NCBI GenBank assembly: GCA_030151985.1
Contig: JASLDZ010000302.1
Span: 1-12,059 of the forward strand
Length of the DNA stretch: 12,059 bases
Source of the DNA: Caulobacteraceae bacterium
GTDB taxonomy: Bacteria; Pseudomonadota; Alphaproteobacteria; Caulobacterales; Caulobacteraceae
Reading direction: 5' to 3'
Of this stretch, positions 1-6,602 are shown piece by piece. A model generated the notes under the pieces. The model was not told the origin of the DNA and did not search any database. It saw only the letters and a list, made by a program, of their open reading frames with translations. The first letter of the stretch is position 1, and the number at the start of each line of letters is the position of its first letter. Both the position numbers and the translations under genes were made by a program.

Positions 1-657
1 GGGTTCGGCCGGTCGGACAAGCCCGTGCGGCTGGAGGACTACAGCTTCCACTTCCACCGCAACCTCCTGCTGCGGCTGGTCGAGCGGCTGGAGCTTCGGC
101 GGATCACGCTGGTGGTGCAGGACTGGGGCGGGCTCCTCGGCCTGACCCTGCCAGTCGATGCGGGCTTCCGCGCGCGGCTGGAGCGGCTGATCGTGATGAA
201 CACGGCGCTGGCGGTGGGTCGCTCGGCGGGTCCCGGCTTCGACGCGTGGCGCCAGTACGCCCGCGACACGCCGGACATGCCGGTGGGGGCCCTGTTCGCC
301 CGCTCCGACCCGCAGATCACGCCCGAGGAGGCCGCCGCTTACGACGCGCCCTTCCCCGACGCCCGCTACAAGGCCGGCGTGCGCGCCTTCCCCCAGCTGG
401 TGATGACCGAACCGGGCATTGAGGGGGTGGAGGAATCCAAGGCCGCCGCCGCCTTCTGGAGCGAAGACTGGGAGGGCCCGAGCTTCATGGCCATCGGCGA
501 GGCGGACCCCGTGCTGGGGCCGCCGGCGATGGAGGCGCTGCGCCGTCTCATCCGCGGCTGTCCGGAGCCTATGCGCATCCCTGAGGGCGGCCACTTCGTG
601 CAGGAGCGGGGCGAGCCCATCGCGCGCGCGGCGCTGCAGGCGTTCGGCGACCTCTGA
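1..657 (+). CDS. Haloalkane dehalogenase, DhlA-like (5' truncated)
   Basis: Alpha/beta-hydrolase whose family hydrolyses carbon-halogen bonds of haloalkanes to an alcohol and halide in the cytoplasm. The frame is open from base 1, so the N-terminus, including the oxyanion-hole HGEPTW-type segment, lies outside the window. What remains resembles Xanthobacter DhlA along its length, compared from memory. GFGRSDKP opens the fragment. The nucleophile Asp is in VVQDWGG (codon 121-123), followed by the first halide-binding Trp (124-126). Phe and the second halide-binding Trp are in GFDAW (238-249). The acid Asp is in the EADPVLGP segment (505-507), and the catalytic His is in GGHFVQE (592-594). Every catalytic and halide-binding residue expected in this part is therefore present, favouring a true dehalogenase over an epoxide hydrolase. 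The real substrate may differ. It ends at TGA facing a minus-strand gene across a strong hairpin. Confidence 0.85.
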   Translation, partial: GFGRSDKPVRLEDYSFHFHRNLLLRLVERLELRRITLVVQDWGGLLGLTLPVDAGFRARLERLIVMNTALAVGRSAGPGFDAWRQYARDTPDMPVGALFARSDPQITPEEAAAYDAPFPDARYKAGVRAFPQLVMTEPGIEGVEESKAAAAFWSEDWEGPSFMAIGEADPVLGPPAMEALRRLIRGCPEPMRIPEGGHFVQERGEPIARAALQAFGDL

Positions 658-682
658 GGCTCGGCTTTACGGGGCGCGACGG

Positions 683-709
683 GCGCGGCGCACTGAGGTT
701 GCGCCGCGC
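683..709. terminator. Bidirectional terminator-like hairpin
   Basis: A perfect 10-bp GC-rich inverted repeat (683-692 pairing with 700-709) with a 7-base loop sits in the 66-base gap between two convergent stop codons. No T-run follows on either strand, so it is not a textbook intrinsic terminator. Position and stability suggest it separates the two convergent transcripts or protects their 3' ends. Confidence 0.6.
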
Positions 710-723
710 GGGACTTCAGGGCG

Positions 724-981
724 TCAGGCCGCGGCCCGGGCCTTCTCCACGATCTGCTTGCTGCCGGCCAGAAGGTCGGTCTCGAGCTTGGCCAGCGCCT
801 GCACGTGGGTGGCCATGGAGTCCAGGATCGCCACCGTCAGGCTGAACTCCGCCGGAGTGGTGTAGCCGGGATAGTGAATAATCTTCAGGAGGTCCTGAAG
901 ACTTGTGCCCCGGCCCAGATGAGCCAAGGCGTCGCTGAGCGCGGTGATCTTCTTCTCGATCACCTTCACATGGTCGGACAT
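724..981 (-). CDS. Small conserved-looking protein of unknown function (85 aa)
   Basis: I do not recognise this protein. It is predicted to be largely helical, acidic and basic residues alternating with hydrophobic ones, with no Cys, no signal peptide and no membrane segment. A central HYPGYTTPAE segment could be a loop between two helical parts. The ATG at 981-979 has a good GGGAGG Shine-Dalgarno (986-991) four bases upstream, which fixes the start. The reading frame stays open far upstream across parC, but that extension has the skewed composition of a GC-rich shadow frame and is not coding. The gene is divergent from parC, with 174 bases between the two starts, and converges on the dehalogenase gene. 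Being real is supported by the ribosome site, sensible composition and lack of any competing gene; the function is unknown. Confidence 0.75.
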   Translation of the reverse strand: MSDHVKVIEKKITALSDALAHLGRGTSLQDLLKIIHYPGYTTPAEFSLTVAILDSMATHVQALAKLETDLLAGSKQIVEKARAAA

Positions 982-1141
982 GGTCGCCTCCCTTGCGTTC
1001 AGGCTGTCTTCGCAGCCGGCGGAACTGTGCGCCGCGGCTTGGCCGTGGCAAGCAACCGGCGCTTGACGATTCCTGCCCCTCTCGCGGCGCGGGTGCGCCG
1101 AGCGCGGCGGCATGGCCGATGGCGCCGAATCCGGTCCTCGC

Positions 1142-1149
1142 GCTAGACA
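1142..1149 (+). promoter_or_regulatory. -10-like box upstream of parC
   Basis: GCTAGACA lies 14 bases (first G to the A of ATG) before the parC start, the same distance as the GCTAGGCT box before the gene at 3970. It resembles the GCTANAWC -10 of alphaproteobacterial housekeeping sigma factors. No clear -35 is visible. A start site 6-7 bases downstream would give an almost leaderless mRNA. Confidence 0.4.
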
Positions 1150-1155
1150 GGGGCG

Positions 1156-3414
1156 ATGACCAAGCACGTCCCTCCGCCGCCCGAGCCGTCCGAAGGCGAA
1201 GGCGGCCGCATCGTCGAGGAGGCGCTGTCGGAGGCGCTGTCCCGCCGCTACCTCGCCTACGCCCTCTCCACGATCATGAACCGCGCGCTGCCCGACGTGC
1301 GCGACGGGCTGAAGCCCGTGCAGCGGCGCGTGCTCTACGCCATGAGCGAGATGCGGCTGAACCCCGAGGCCGCCGCCCGCAAGTGCGCCAAGGTGGTCGG
1401 CGAGGTGATGGGCGGCTACCACCCGCACGGCGACCAGTCGATCTACGACGCGCTGGTGCGGCTGGCGCAGGGCTTCGCGCAGCGCGTTCCGCTGGTCGAC
1501 GGCCAGGGCAACTTCGGCAACATCGACGGCGATAACCCCGCCGCCATGCGCTACACCGAGTGCAAGCTCACGGCCGCCGCGCAGCTCCTGCTTCAGGGCA
1601 TCGACGAAGACGCCGTCGACTTCCGCCCCACCTACGACGGGCAGGACGAGGAGCCGGTGGTGCTGCCCGCCGCCTTCCCGAACCTTCTGGCCAACGGGGC
1701 CACCGGCATCGCGGTGGGGATGGCCACAAGCATTCCGCCGCACAACGCAGGCGAGCTGATCGACGCCTGCCTGCTCCTGCTGCAGCGGCCGGACGCCACC
1801 ACCGCCGACCTGATGGAGCGGGTGCCCGGCCCCGACTTCCCGACCGGCGGGGTGATCGTGGAGCCCCGCGCCGCCCTGCTCGAAGCCTACGAGACCGGCC
1901 GCGGCGGCGTGCGGATGCGGGCGCGGTGGGAGAAGGAGGACCTGGGCCGCGGCCTCTACCAGATCGTCGTCACCGAGGTGCCCTACCAGGTGAAGAAGGG
2001 CCAGCTGGTCGAACAGCTGGCCGAGCTGATCGAGCTCAAGAAGGCGCCGCTGCTCGGCGACGTCCGCGACGAGTCCGCCGAGGACATCCGCCTCGTCATC
2101 GAGCCGAAGAGCCGCACGGTCGAGCCCGAGGTGCTGATGGAGAGCCTGTTCCGGCTTTGCGACCTGGAGACCCGCTTCAGCGTCAACATCAACGTGCTGG
2201 ACCGTTTCGCCACCCCCGGCGTGATGGGGCTGAAGGCGTGCCTGCGCCACTTCCTCGACTTCCGCCGCGAGGTGGACGGCCGCCGCACCCGCTGGCGGCT
2301 CGGCAAGATCGACGCACGGCTGCACATCCTCGACGGCCTGCTCATCGTCTTCCTGAACCTGGACGAGGTGATCCGCATCGTCCGCTACGAGGACGAGCCC
2401 AAGGCGCAGCTGATGGCGACCTTCGGCATCGACGAGCTGCAGGCCGACGCCATCCTGAACACGCGCCTGCGCCAGCTCGCCAAGCTGGAGGAGATGGAGC
2501 TCCGCCGCGAGCACGACGCGCTCTCGGCCGAGAAGGCGGGGCTGGAGGCGCTGCTGGGCTCGGACAAGCTGCAATGGAAGAAGGTGGGCGAGGACCTGCG
2601 CAAGGCCCGCGACGCGCTCGCCAAGACGCCCCACGTGGCGCGCCGCCGCTCCTCCTTCGCCGACGCGCCGGTGATCGACACCGCCGCGGCGCTGGAAGCG
2701 GCGATCCCCCGCGAGCCGATCACCGTCATCATCTCGGAGCGGGGGTGGATCCGGGCCGCGAAGGGCGCCGTCGCCGACCCCAGCGAGCTGAAGTTCAAGG
2801 AGGGCGACAAGCTCGCCTTCCTCGTCCCCGCGGAGACGACCGACAAGCTCCTGCTGTTCGCCAGCGACGGCCGCTTCTTCACCCTGGCCTGCAACGCGCT
2901 CCCCAGCGCCCGCGGCCAGGGCGAACCCCTGCGCCTGATGCTGGACCTGGACGACAAGACCCGGCTGGTCGACGTCTTCCCGTTCAGGGCGGGGCGCAAG
3001 CGCGTGCTGGCCTCCTCCGCCGGCTACGGCTTCCTGGTGGTCGAGGACGAGCTCCTGGCCAACCGCAAGGCGGGCAAGTCGGTGCTGAACGTGGACGAGG
3101 GCGAGTCGCGCCTCTGCCTGGTGGCCGACGGCGACCGCCTCGCCGTGATCGGCGACAACGGCAAGGCGCTGGTCTTCCCGGTGTCGGAGCTGCCGGAGAT
3201 GCCGCGCGGCAAGGGCGTGAAACTGCAGGGCTACCGAGAGGGCGGCCTGCGCGACGGCCTGGTGTTCGCCGAGTCCGAAGGCGCCGCCTGGATCGACGCC
3301 GCCGGCCGCCGGCGCGAGTGGCCGGACTGGCGGGACTGGGAAGGGCGGCGCGCGGGCTCAGGCCGGCTGGCGCCACGCGGCTTCCCCGCCAGCAAGCGCT
3401 TCCGCCCCCGCTAG
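1156..3414 (+). CDS. parC: DNA topoisomerase IV subunit A (ParC)
   Basis: Breakage-reunion subunit of topoisomerase IV. With ParE it decatenates daughter chromosomes by ATP-dependent double-strand passage. At 752 residues it matches E. coli ParC closely in length. In order: an N-terminal winged-helix core with GLKPVQRRVLYAM (about 51-63), the quinolone-determining HPHGDQSIYD (89-98), the catalytic Tyr133 in AAMRYTE, TGIAVGMAT in the tower-linked part, the coiled-coil region with LHILDGLL and LRQLAKLEEME, and a C-terminal beta-pinwheel domain. LPSARGQGEPL in that domain matches ParC; the GyrA-box QRRGGKG is absent, which separates it from GyrA. Gln94 occupies the place of E. coli Ser80. The ATG is preceded by AGGGG (1149-1153) only two bases away, so initiation may be leaderless. 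It is divergent from the small gene at 724-981. Confidence 0.96.
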   Translation: MTKHVPPPPEPSEGEGGRIVEEALSEALSRRYLAYALSTIMNRALPDVRDGLKPVQRRVLYAMSEMRLNPEAAARKCAKVVGEVMGGYHPHGDQSIYDALVRLAQGFAQRVPLVDGQGNFGNIDGDNPAAMRYTECKLTAAAQLLLQGIDEDAVDFRPTYDGQDEEPVVLPAAFPNLLANGATGIAVGMATSIPPHNAGELIDACLLLLQRPDATTADLMERVPGPDFPTGGVIVEPRAALLEAYETGRGGVRMRARWEKEDLGRGLYQIVVTEVPYQVKKGQLVEQLAELIELKKAPLLGDVRDESAEDIRLVIEPKSRTVEPEVLMESLFRLCDLETRFSVNINVLDRFATPGVMGLKACLRHFLDFRREVDGRRTRWRLGKIDARLHILDGLLIVFLNLDEVIRIVRYEDEPKAQLMATFGIDELQADAILNTRLRQLAKLEEMELRREHDALSAEKAGLEALLGSDKLQWKKVGEDLRKARDALAKTPHVARRRSSFADAPVIDTAAALEAAIPREPITVIISERGWIRAAKGAVADPSELKFKEGDKLAFLVPAETTDKLLLFASDGRFFTLACNALPSARGQGEPLRLMLDLDDKTRLVDVFPFRAGRKRVLASSAGYGFLVVEDELLANRKAGKSVLNVDEGESRLCLVADGDRLAVIGDNGKALVFPVSELPEMPRGKGVKLQGYREGGLRDGLVFAESEGAAWIDAAGRRREWPDWRDWEGRRAGSGRLAPRGFPASKRFRPR

Positions 3415-3450
3415 GCCCGCGGCCCGGGCTCTCGGCGCGGGGGCGGCTTT

Positions 3451-3460
3451 GGTCTAGGCT
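3451..3460 (+). promoter_or_regulatory. -10-like CTAGGCT box
   Basis: GGTCTAGGCT in the 148-base gap after parC carries the same CTAGGCT as the promoter-like site at 3957-3963. No convincing -35 can be seen. If used, transcription would begin near 3466, right at the hairpin at 3468-3486, leaving a leader of about 97 bases before the 3563 gene. Confidence 0.35.
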
Positions 3461-3467
3461 CGGCGAC

Positions 3468-3486
3468 GGCGCAGGGGGCCTGCGCC
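3468..3486 (+). other. 5' leader hairpin before the 3563 gene
   Basis: A perfect 8-bp inverted repeat, GGCGCAGG (3468-3475) with CCTGCGCC (3479-3486), has a 3-base GGG loop. It lies 54 bases after the parC stop and immediately downstream of a -10-like box. It could be a stabilising 5' stem of the next transcript, or the parC terminator without a T-run. The sequence alone does not decide. Confidence 0.5.
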
Positions 3487-3562
3487 TGACCGCCGCCGGG
3501 AGGGAGGCAGGCGGCGGCCAAGGGGCGCCTCCATCGATCCGGCTCGGACAGGAGACTCGGAG

Positions 3563-3937
3563 ATGGCTCTCGGAACGCAATTCCGGCGGCGGCGGACGCA
3601 CTCGAGTGGGGCGCCGCCGGTCAGGTCGGTCACGGAGAACGCGGTCGTCGAACTGCCGGAAGGCGCAGGGTCGGGGTCGCCGCCCAGGCCCGAGCCCGCC
3701 GACATCCTGAAGGCCGTCCACGAACTCGGCCGCAAGCTGAGCGTCGTCACCAAGAACCAGAAGGCGCTGGAGCGGAAGCTCGGCGCCATCGAGAAGCAGG
3801 TCAACAACAACGGCTACAACGTCGTGAACGGCATGGTGTACCTGGACCACGTGATGTGGACGGTGGGCTGGTGGGCCGACAACGGCAACACCGACCAGGC
3901 GGAGCAGACCTGGCCCAAGACGCCGCACTGGTACTGA
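3563..3937 (+). CDS. Unknown 124-residue protein, helical centre and Trp-rich tail
   Basis: I do not recognise a family. Residues 1-45 are low-complexity, rich in Arg, Pro, Ser and Gly, and probably disordered. Residues about 47-79 form a predicted amphipathic helix or short coiled coil, from ADILKAVHELGRKL to ALERKLGAIEKQV. The last 45 residues are unlike the rest: Asn-rich NNNGYNVVNG, then DHVMWTVGWWADNG and a PKTPHWY terminus, with five Trp residues. This looks like a small folded or peptide-like domain under selection. AGGAG (3550-3554) is eight bases before the ATG and supports the start. There is no signal peptide; the WTVGWW stretch is too short for a clear membrane span. It sits 32 bases before the membrane protein gene, which seems to have its own promoter box. 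The coding call is fairly sure, the function is not. Confidence 0.7.
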   Translation: MALGTQFRRRRTHSSGAPPVRSVTENAVVELPEGAGSGSPPRPEPADILKAVHELGRKLSVVTKNQKALERKLGAIEKQVNNNGYNVVNGMVYLDHVMWTVGWWADNGNTDQAEQTWPKTPHWY

Positions 3938-3963
3938 CGCGCCCTCGGCGAGCGCGCTAGGCT
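3934..3963 (+). promoter_or_regulatory. Promoter candidate for the DUF2269-like gene
   Basis: CTGACG (3934-3939), overlapping the stop of the preceding gene, resembles a TTGACG -35. Sixteen bases later comes GCTAGGCT (3956-3963), like the alphaproteobacterial -10. The predicted start site falls at or near the ATG at 3970, which implies a leaderless mRNA. The same box at the same 14-base distance precedes parC. Confidence 0.45.
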
Positions 3964-3969
3964 GGGGCG

Positions 3970-4470
3970 ATGGCCCGGTTCAACCCCACGATCGCGCTGC
4001 GCCGGCTGCTCAAGGTGTTCCATACGCTCGCCGCGGCCGGCTTCGCCGGCGGCCTCGCCGCGCTGCTGGTCGTGGTCCTCGTGGCGCCCGCCGCCTCCGA
4101 CCCCGGACACGGGGCGCTCACCGCCGTCATGGCGAAGGTCGCCGCCTGGGTGGTGGGACCGTCGATGGTGCTGACGGTGGTGTCCGGCCTTCTGTCCATG
4201 GCCGCGAACCCCGCCTTCTACGAGGCGGGCTGGGTGTGGGTGAAGGCGGCCACCGGCATCCTTGTGCTCGAAGGCGGCCTGCACGTGCTGGGGCCGATCC
4301 AGGAGGAGGCCAAGCGCGCCGCCTCCCTCGTGGCGGGCGCGCCCGACCCGAAGGCCCTGGCGCAGCTGATGGCGTCGGAGGGGAACACGATGTGGGTGCT
4401 GCTGGCGGTGTCGGCGGCCAACATCGCGCTCGGCGTCTGGCGGCCGCGCTTCATGCGGCTCGGAACCTGA
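3970..4470 (+). CDS. Four-helix integral membrane protein, DUF2269-like
   Basis: Predicted inner-membrane protein of 166 residues with four hydrophobic segments at about 12-40, 53-78, 88-108 and 139-157. The first follows a basic start (RRLLKVFH), placing the N-terminus in the cytoplasm. LKVFHTLAAAGFAGG near the start, GPSMVLTVVSGL in the second helix and WVWVKAATGIL in the third match the general pattern of DUF2269 proteins as I remember it, and conserved His, Gly and Lys residues stand in or beside the helices. Nothing indicates a substrate or a reaction. It is flanked by the 124-residue unknown gene upstream and clpP 160 bases downstream. The GGGG just before CGATG is close for a Shine-Dalgarno, so the start may be read leaderless from the box at 3956-3963. 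The membrane topology is firm, the family tentative, the role unknown. Confidence 0.8.
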   Translation: MARFNPTIALRRLLKVFHTLAAAGFAGGLAALLVVVLVAPAASDPGHGALTAVMAKVAAWVVGPSMVLTVVSGLLSMAANPAFYEAGWVWVKAATGILVLEGGLHVLGPIQEEAKRAASLVAGAPDPKALAQLMASEGNTMWVLLAVSAANIALGVWRPRFMRLGT

Positions 4471-4531
4471 CCCGCCGACACGGGAGCGGGCGGCGATCCA
4501 CAGCGCCGTCGACGCAGGCCCCGCCCCCGCC

Positions 4532-4567
4532 TTGCAAGCTCCACCGGCGCAGCCGATATCCTAGGCA
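4532..4567 (+). promoter_or_regulatory. Promoter candidate for clpP
   Basis: TTGCAA (4532-4537) could be a -35. The -10 could be GATATC (4555-4560, 17-base spacer) or the overlapping CCTAGGCA (4560-4567), which carries the CTAGGC core found upstream of other genes here. Either gives a leader of roughly 55-65 bases before clpP. A heat-shock-type promoter was not evident. Confidence 0.35.
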
Positions 4568-4630
4568 CGCCCGACGGGTCCGCGTCCGCGACGCCCGGCA
4601 GCCCGACAATTTGACTGGAAAGGTCGTCCC

Positions 4631-5269
4631 ATGACGACGGACTACGTGCAGACGGCCATGAACCTCGTGCCGATGGTGGTCGAGCAGACCTCACGCGGCG
4701 AGCGCGCCTACGACATCTTCAGCCGCCTCCTGAAGGAACGGATCATCTTTCTCACCGGACCGGTGGAGGACGGCATGTCCTCGCTGATCTGCGCCCAGCT
4801 CCTCTTCCTCGAAAGCGAGAACCCGAAGAAGGAGATCGCCATGTACATCAACTCGCCGGGCGGGGTGGTGACCTCTGGTCTCGCGATCTACGACACCATG
4901 CAGTACATCAAGTCGCCGGTGACGACGGTGTGCATGGGGATGGCCGCGTCGATGGGCTCGTTCCTGCTGACCGCGGGCGAGGCGGGCAAGCGGATCGCGC
5001 TGCCGAACGCCCGGATCATGGTGCACCAGCCCTCCGGCGGCTTCCGCGGCCAGGCGTCCGACATCGAGCGGCACGCCGAGGACATCATCAAGACCAAGCG
5101 CCGCCTGAACGAACTCTACGCCAAGCACACCGGCCAGAGCGTGGAGGCGATCGAGAAGGCGCTGGACCGCGACAACTTCCTGTCGTCGGACGAAGCGCTG
5201 GCCTTCGGCCTGATCGACCACGTCTACGCCACCCGCGACGCGGCCGAGGGCGGGGAAGAGGGCAAGTAG
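4631..5269 (+). CDS. clpP: ATP-dependent Clp protease proteolytic subunit ClpP
   Basis: Serine peptidase that forms the double-heptamer chamber of ClpXP and ClpAP, degrading proteins delivered by the ATPase partner in the cytoplasm. The 212 residues match the usual length. The N-terminal NLVPMVVEQTSRGERAYDI is the family signature. The catalytic triad is complete: Ser107 in GMAASMGS, His132 in MVHQPSGG and Asp181 in LDRDNF, each offset by four from the E. coli precursor numbers. INSPGG (73-78) forms the substrate-binding strand and turn. The C-terminus ends in a short Glu/Gly-rich tail. GGAAAGG (4617-4623) lies seven bases before the ATG and fixes the start. The usual partners tig and clpX are not adjacent; a serine hydrolase gene begins 71 bases downstream and might share the transcript. 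Confidence 0.97.
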   Translation: MTTDYVQTAMNLVPMVVEQTSRGERAYDIFSRLLKERIIFLTGPVEDGMSSLICAQLLFLESENPKKEIAMYINSPGGVVTSGLAIYDTMQYIKSPVTTVCMGMAASMGSFLLTAGEAGKRIALPNARIMVHQPSGGFRGQASDIERHAEDIIKTKRRLNELYAKHTGQSVEAIEKALDRDNFLSSDEALAFGLIDHVYATRDAAEGGEEGK

Positions 5270-5340
5270 GCCCACGGTCCTTTGCGGCGGGGTGGGGCGC
5301 TCGCCTTCATCCCGCCGTCCGCACCCGGCATGAGCGCGCC

Positions 5341-6471
5341 ATGAACCGCCGCGCCTTCCTCGCCTCAGCCCCCGTCTTCGTCGCCTCGCCGGCGCTGGCG
5401 GGCGTGCCGATCCCGCTGCCTTTCGGGGCCAAGAAGAAGCCGGCCGTCGATCTCGCCGCGATCGCGCGAGAGACGGGTGCGCCGGCGGTCGGGGGCGCGG
5501 TGGTCACGGCCAAGGGCGTGGCCTTTCTCGACGTCGCGGGCGAGCGGCGGCGCGGCTACGGCGAGCCCGTGAAGCGCGACGACCTGTGGCACCTCGGCTC
5601 CGACACCAAGCCGATGACGGCCACGCTGTTCGCCAAGCTGGTCGAGACCGGCCGCACGACCTGGAGCGCCAAGCTGCCGGCGCTGTTCCCCGACCTGACG
5701 CTCGATCCCGCCTGGTCCGACGCGCGCATCGACGACGTGCTGGCGCACCGGGCCGGGATCACCGACTCGGGCGTCGTCGACCTCGACTTCGTCAGCCGCG
5801 CCCACGCCGACCCGCGCTCCGCCTCCGACCAGCGCACGGAGCTGGTGAAGGCGGTCCTGTCCAGACCGCCCGCCCGCCCGCCCGGCGGCTTCGAGTACGC
5901 CAATTTGAACTACGTGCTCGCGGGCGCCGCGATCGAGCGGCTCACGAAGGGGACGTGGGAGGCGGCGATCACGACGGCCCTCTTCAGGCCGCTGGGCATG
6001 ACCTCGGCCGGCTTCGGCGCGCCGGAGGGAGCGGAACCCTGGGGCCACCAGCCCGGCGACGGCGGCCGCCTCCTGCCGATCGACCCGAAGGGAGGCTCCG
6101 CGGACCTCCCCGCCGTGTTCGCCCCTTCGAGCGGCGTGCACGCGAGCCTGGCGGACTGGGCGAGGTTCGCCCGCGTGTTCATCACCGACGGCGGCGGCTT
6201 CCTCACCCAGGACACGCTGGCCCGCCTCTGCCGACCCTGGGGTGGAGGCGACGGCGAGTACGGCATCGCCTGGCAGGCTTTCGCCGAGCGCGGATGGGCG
6301 CAGGGCCCCGTGCTGGCGCAAGAGGGCACCAACGGACTTTGGCGGGCGAGCTGCCAGATCGCGCCGGCGAGGGGGATCGCGGTGCTGGCGGTCTCGAACG
6401 CGCAGGACGGCGGCGGCGTGGAGGCGGTGAACCGCGCGTCGCTGGCGCTGATCAAGGCGTTCGCGGCTTAA
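5341..6471 (+). CDS. Exported serine hydrolase, beta-lactamase / penicillin-binding fold
   Basis: Member of the class C beta-lactamase-like serine hydrolase family (Pfam Beta-lactamase), which includes esterases, D-aminopeptidases and peptidoglycan enzymes. The precursor is 376 residues. An N-terminal signal peptide starts MNRRAFLASA and ends in a likely SPALA/G cleavage site around 20/21; the two Arg resemble a weak Tat signal but a canonical twin-arginine motif is lacking. The nucleophile and base are Ser87 and Lys90 in SDTK, and the second box is Tyr186-Ala-Asn188. In place of the KTG box it has EGTNG (328-332), like the HxG-type boxes of esterase and peptidase members, so true beta-lactamase activity is doubtful. 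The ATG lacks a strong Shine-Dalgarno. The gene follows clpP by 71 bases, and a palindromic repeat begins 16 bases after its stop. The natural substrate cannot be read from the sequence. Confidence 0.87.
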   Translation: MNRRAFLASAPVFVASPALAGVPIPLPFGAKKKPAVDLAAIARETGAPAVGGAVVTAKGVAFLDVAGERRRGYGEPVKRDDLWHLGSDTKPMTATLFAKLVETGRTTWSAKLPALFPDLTLDPAWSDARIDDVLAHRAGITDSGVVDLDFVSRAHADPRSASDQRTELVKAVLSRPPARPPGGFEYANLNYVLAGAAIERLTKGTWEAAITTALFRPLGMTSAGFGAPEGAEPWGHQPGDGGRLLPIDPKGGSADLPAVFAPSSGVHASLADWARFARVFITDGGGFLTQDTLARLCRPWGGGDGEYGIAWQAFAERGWAQGPVLAQEGTNGLWRASCQIAPARGIAVLAVSNAQDGGGVEAVNRASLALIKAFAA

Positions 6472-6487
6472 GCCCCTCCGCTACCGC

Positions 6488-6601
6488 TTCCGCTCATCCC
6501 CGCGCATGCGGGGACCCAGACTTCTCCCTTGGCCAACCCGCGGCGGATACGCTCAAGGAGAAGGCAAGCCTGGGTCCCCGCATGCGCGGGGATGAGCGGA
6601 A
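6488..6601. repeat. REP/BIME-type palindromic repeat, copy 1
   Basis: Two perfect inverted arms of 32 bases (6488-6519 and 6570-6601) are separated by 50 bases, and the pairing continues imperfectly inside (near 6521-6531). Each arm also contains its own small hairpin, CCCCGC-GCAT-GCGGGG. This is the form of REP or BIME elements, which are common between genes in alphaproteobacteria. It fills the gap between two convergent genes and ends one base before the stop codon of the minus-strand gene, so it could act as a transcription barrier or mRNA 3' stabiliser. Confidence 0.88.
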
Positions 6602-6602
6602 A

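Noticed and set aside
982..2634. Long minus-strand open frame antisense to parC, continuous with the small gene
   Set aside because: Its His/Leu/Val/Asp-heavy composition is the usual shadow of a GC-rich gene, parC on the other strand is certain, and the small gene has its own ATG and ribosome site at 981.
1560..3710. Long plus-strand frame overlapping parC and beyond
   Set aside because: Arg/Gly/Pro/Ala-rich shadow translation of parC in another frame with no domain.
4471..4490. Terminator after the DUF2269-like gene
   Set aside because: Only a 5-bp CCCGC/GCGGG stem with a 10-base loop and no T-run; too weak in such a GC-rich context.
4930..5340. In-frame upstream extension of the serine hydrolase into clpP
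   Set aside because: The extension is out-of-frame clpP sequence; the signal peptide begins at the ATG at 5341.
5341..6471. Antibiotic-resistance beta-lactamase
   Set aside because: SxxK and YxN are present but the third box is EGTNG and not KTG, and the sequence does not resemble AmpC closely; esterase or peptidase activity is as likely.
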